From Deltaproteobacteria bacterium (GTDB lineage Bacteria > Desulfobacterota > Binatia > UBA9968), in assembly GCA_016844625.1 (NCBI GenBank), contig JAERMN010000223.1, forward strand, positions 1 to 5,918: a DNA stretch of 5,918 nt, in the 5' to 3' direction. Positions 5,748 to 5,918 of this stretch are shown here, in pieces; within the stretch, counting starts at the first letter, position 1; the number at the start of each line of letters is the position of its first letter. The notes beneath the pieces were generated by a model, which was not told where the DNA came from, ran no database searches, and saw only the letters and a list, made by a program, of their open reading frames with translations. The position numbers were made by a program, and so were the translations under genes.

Positions 5748-5918
5748 TCAGTTTCCCAGCACCTTCTTCATCCTCTCGATAACCTCCGGGGGCTGGGCCA
5801 TCACTTCTTTGGCGAGTCGTTCCATTTCATCGCCGCCGACAGGTTCCAATTCGTAACTCCTTTTTTCGGCTTCGACTTTCAACTCGGGATCCTTGAGCGC
5901 GCTCGCGAATGCACTGCG
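5748..5918 (-). CDS. C-terminal fragment of a TctC/Bug-type substrate-binding protein, cut by window edge
   Basis: On the minus strand, a frame open from the right edge (5918) encodes 56 residues ending at TGA (5750-5748): RSAFASALKDPELKVEAEKR at the start, then LEPVGGDEMERLAKEVMAQP (24-43) and PEVIERMKKVLGN at the end. The pattern ALKDPE-x-x-x-EAEK, then PVGGDEMERL, then PPEVIERMKK, is how C-termini of tripartite tricarboxylate transporter receptors (TctC/Bug family, periplasmic) commonly read in soil proteobacteria and Binatia-like genomes. Members are normally about 300-330 residues, so most of the gene lies outside. It converges on the ABC binding-protein gene with 144 bp between the stops. 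The family call rests on remembered sequence patterns; that the fragment is coding is supported by its helical, charge-patterned sequence and clean stop. Confidence 0.72.
   Translation of the reverse strand, partial: RSAFASALKDPELKVEAEKRSYELEPVGGDEMERLAKEVMAQPPEVIERMKKVLGN

Noticed and set aside
5657..5783. Short plus-strand frame reading VELDNCRQLLEEHGF
   Set aside because: It has no plausible start after an in-frame stop at 5654-5656 and overlaps the minus-strand TctC-like C-terminus.

Overview
The window looks like a chromosomal segment from a moderately GC-rich, mostly uncultured soil or sediment bacterium. The mix of features suggests a deltaproteobacterial (Binatia-like) or Tectomicrobia-like lineage: iron/thiamine-type ABC importer genes, stand-alone VOC-fold proteins, a TctC-type binding protein, and spacers filled with 9-bp-periodic CACCACAGAG and CACCACGAAG repeats. 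That placement is inference; there is no rRNA or other phylogenetic marker here.

Layout, left to right. Five genes run on the plus strand. (1) The end of a small single-domain VOC (glyoxalase/dioxygenase fold) protein, cut by the left edge (1-405). (2) A fused, 12-helix ABC importer permease with two EAA loops (455-2155). (3) Its ATPase (2152-3249), which overlaps the permease by ATGA and carries a C-terminal TOBE-like region. (4) A 275-residue two-domain VOC protein (3419-4246). (5) A secreted solute-binding protein of the iron/thiamine/phosphonate-type family (4491-5603). At the right edge, on the minus strand and convergent, lies the C-terminal 56 residues of what looks like a TctC/Bug-type binding protein (5748-5918).

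The two spacers flanking the two-domain VOC gene (3250-3418 and 4247-4490) are largely built from dispersed-type palindromic repeats. The first is one imperfect inverted repeat. The second is a nest: CACGAAG-type outer arms enclose a CTTCGAC-type repeat and a near-perfect GC-rich hairpin. The remaining spacers (406-454 and 5604-5747) are short and hold nothing I can name.

Working together: permease, ATPase and binding protein would make a complete type I ABC importer. Two VOC proteins are interleaved with the transport genes, which suggests a small uptake-and-conversion cassette. The substrate cannot be read from sequence. The binding protein does not show the tyrosine pair expected of FbpA-type iron binders at the place I would look for it, so calling this an iron transporter would be premature. 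I see no defence system, mobile-element gene, CRISPR array or RNA gene.
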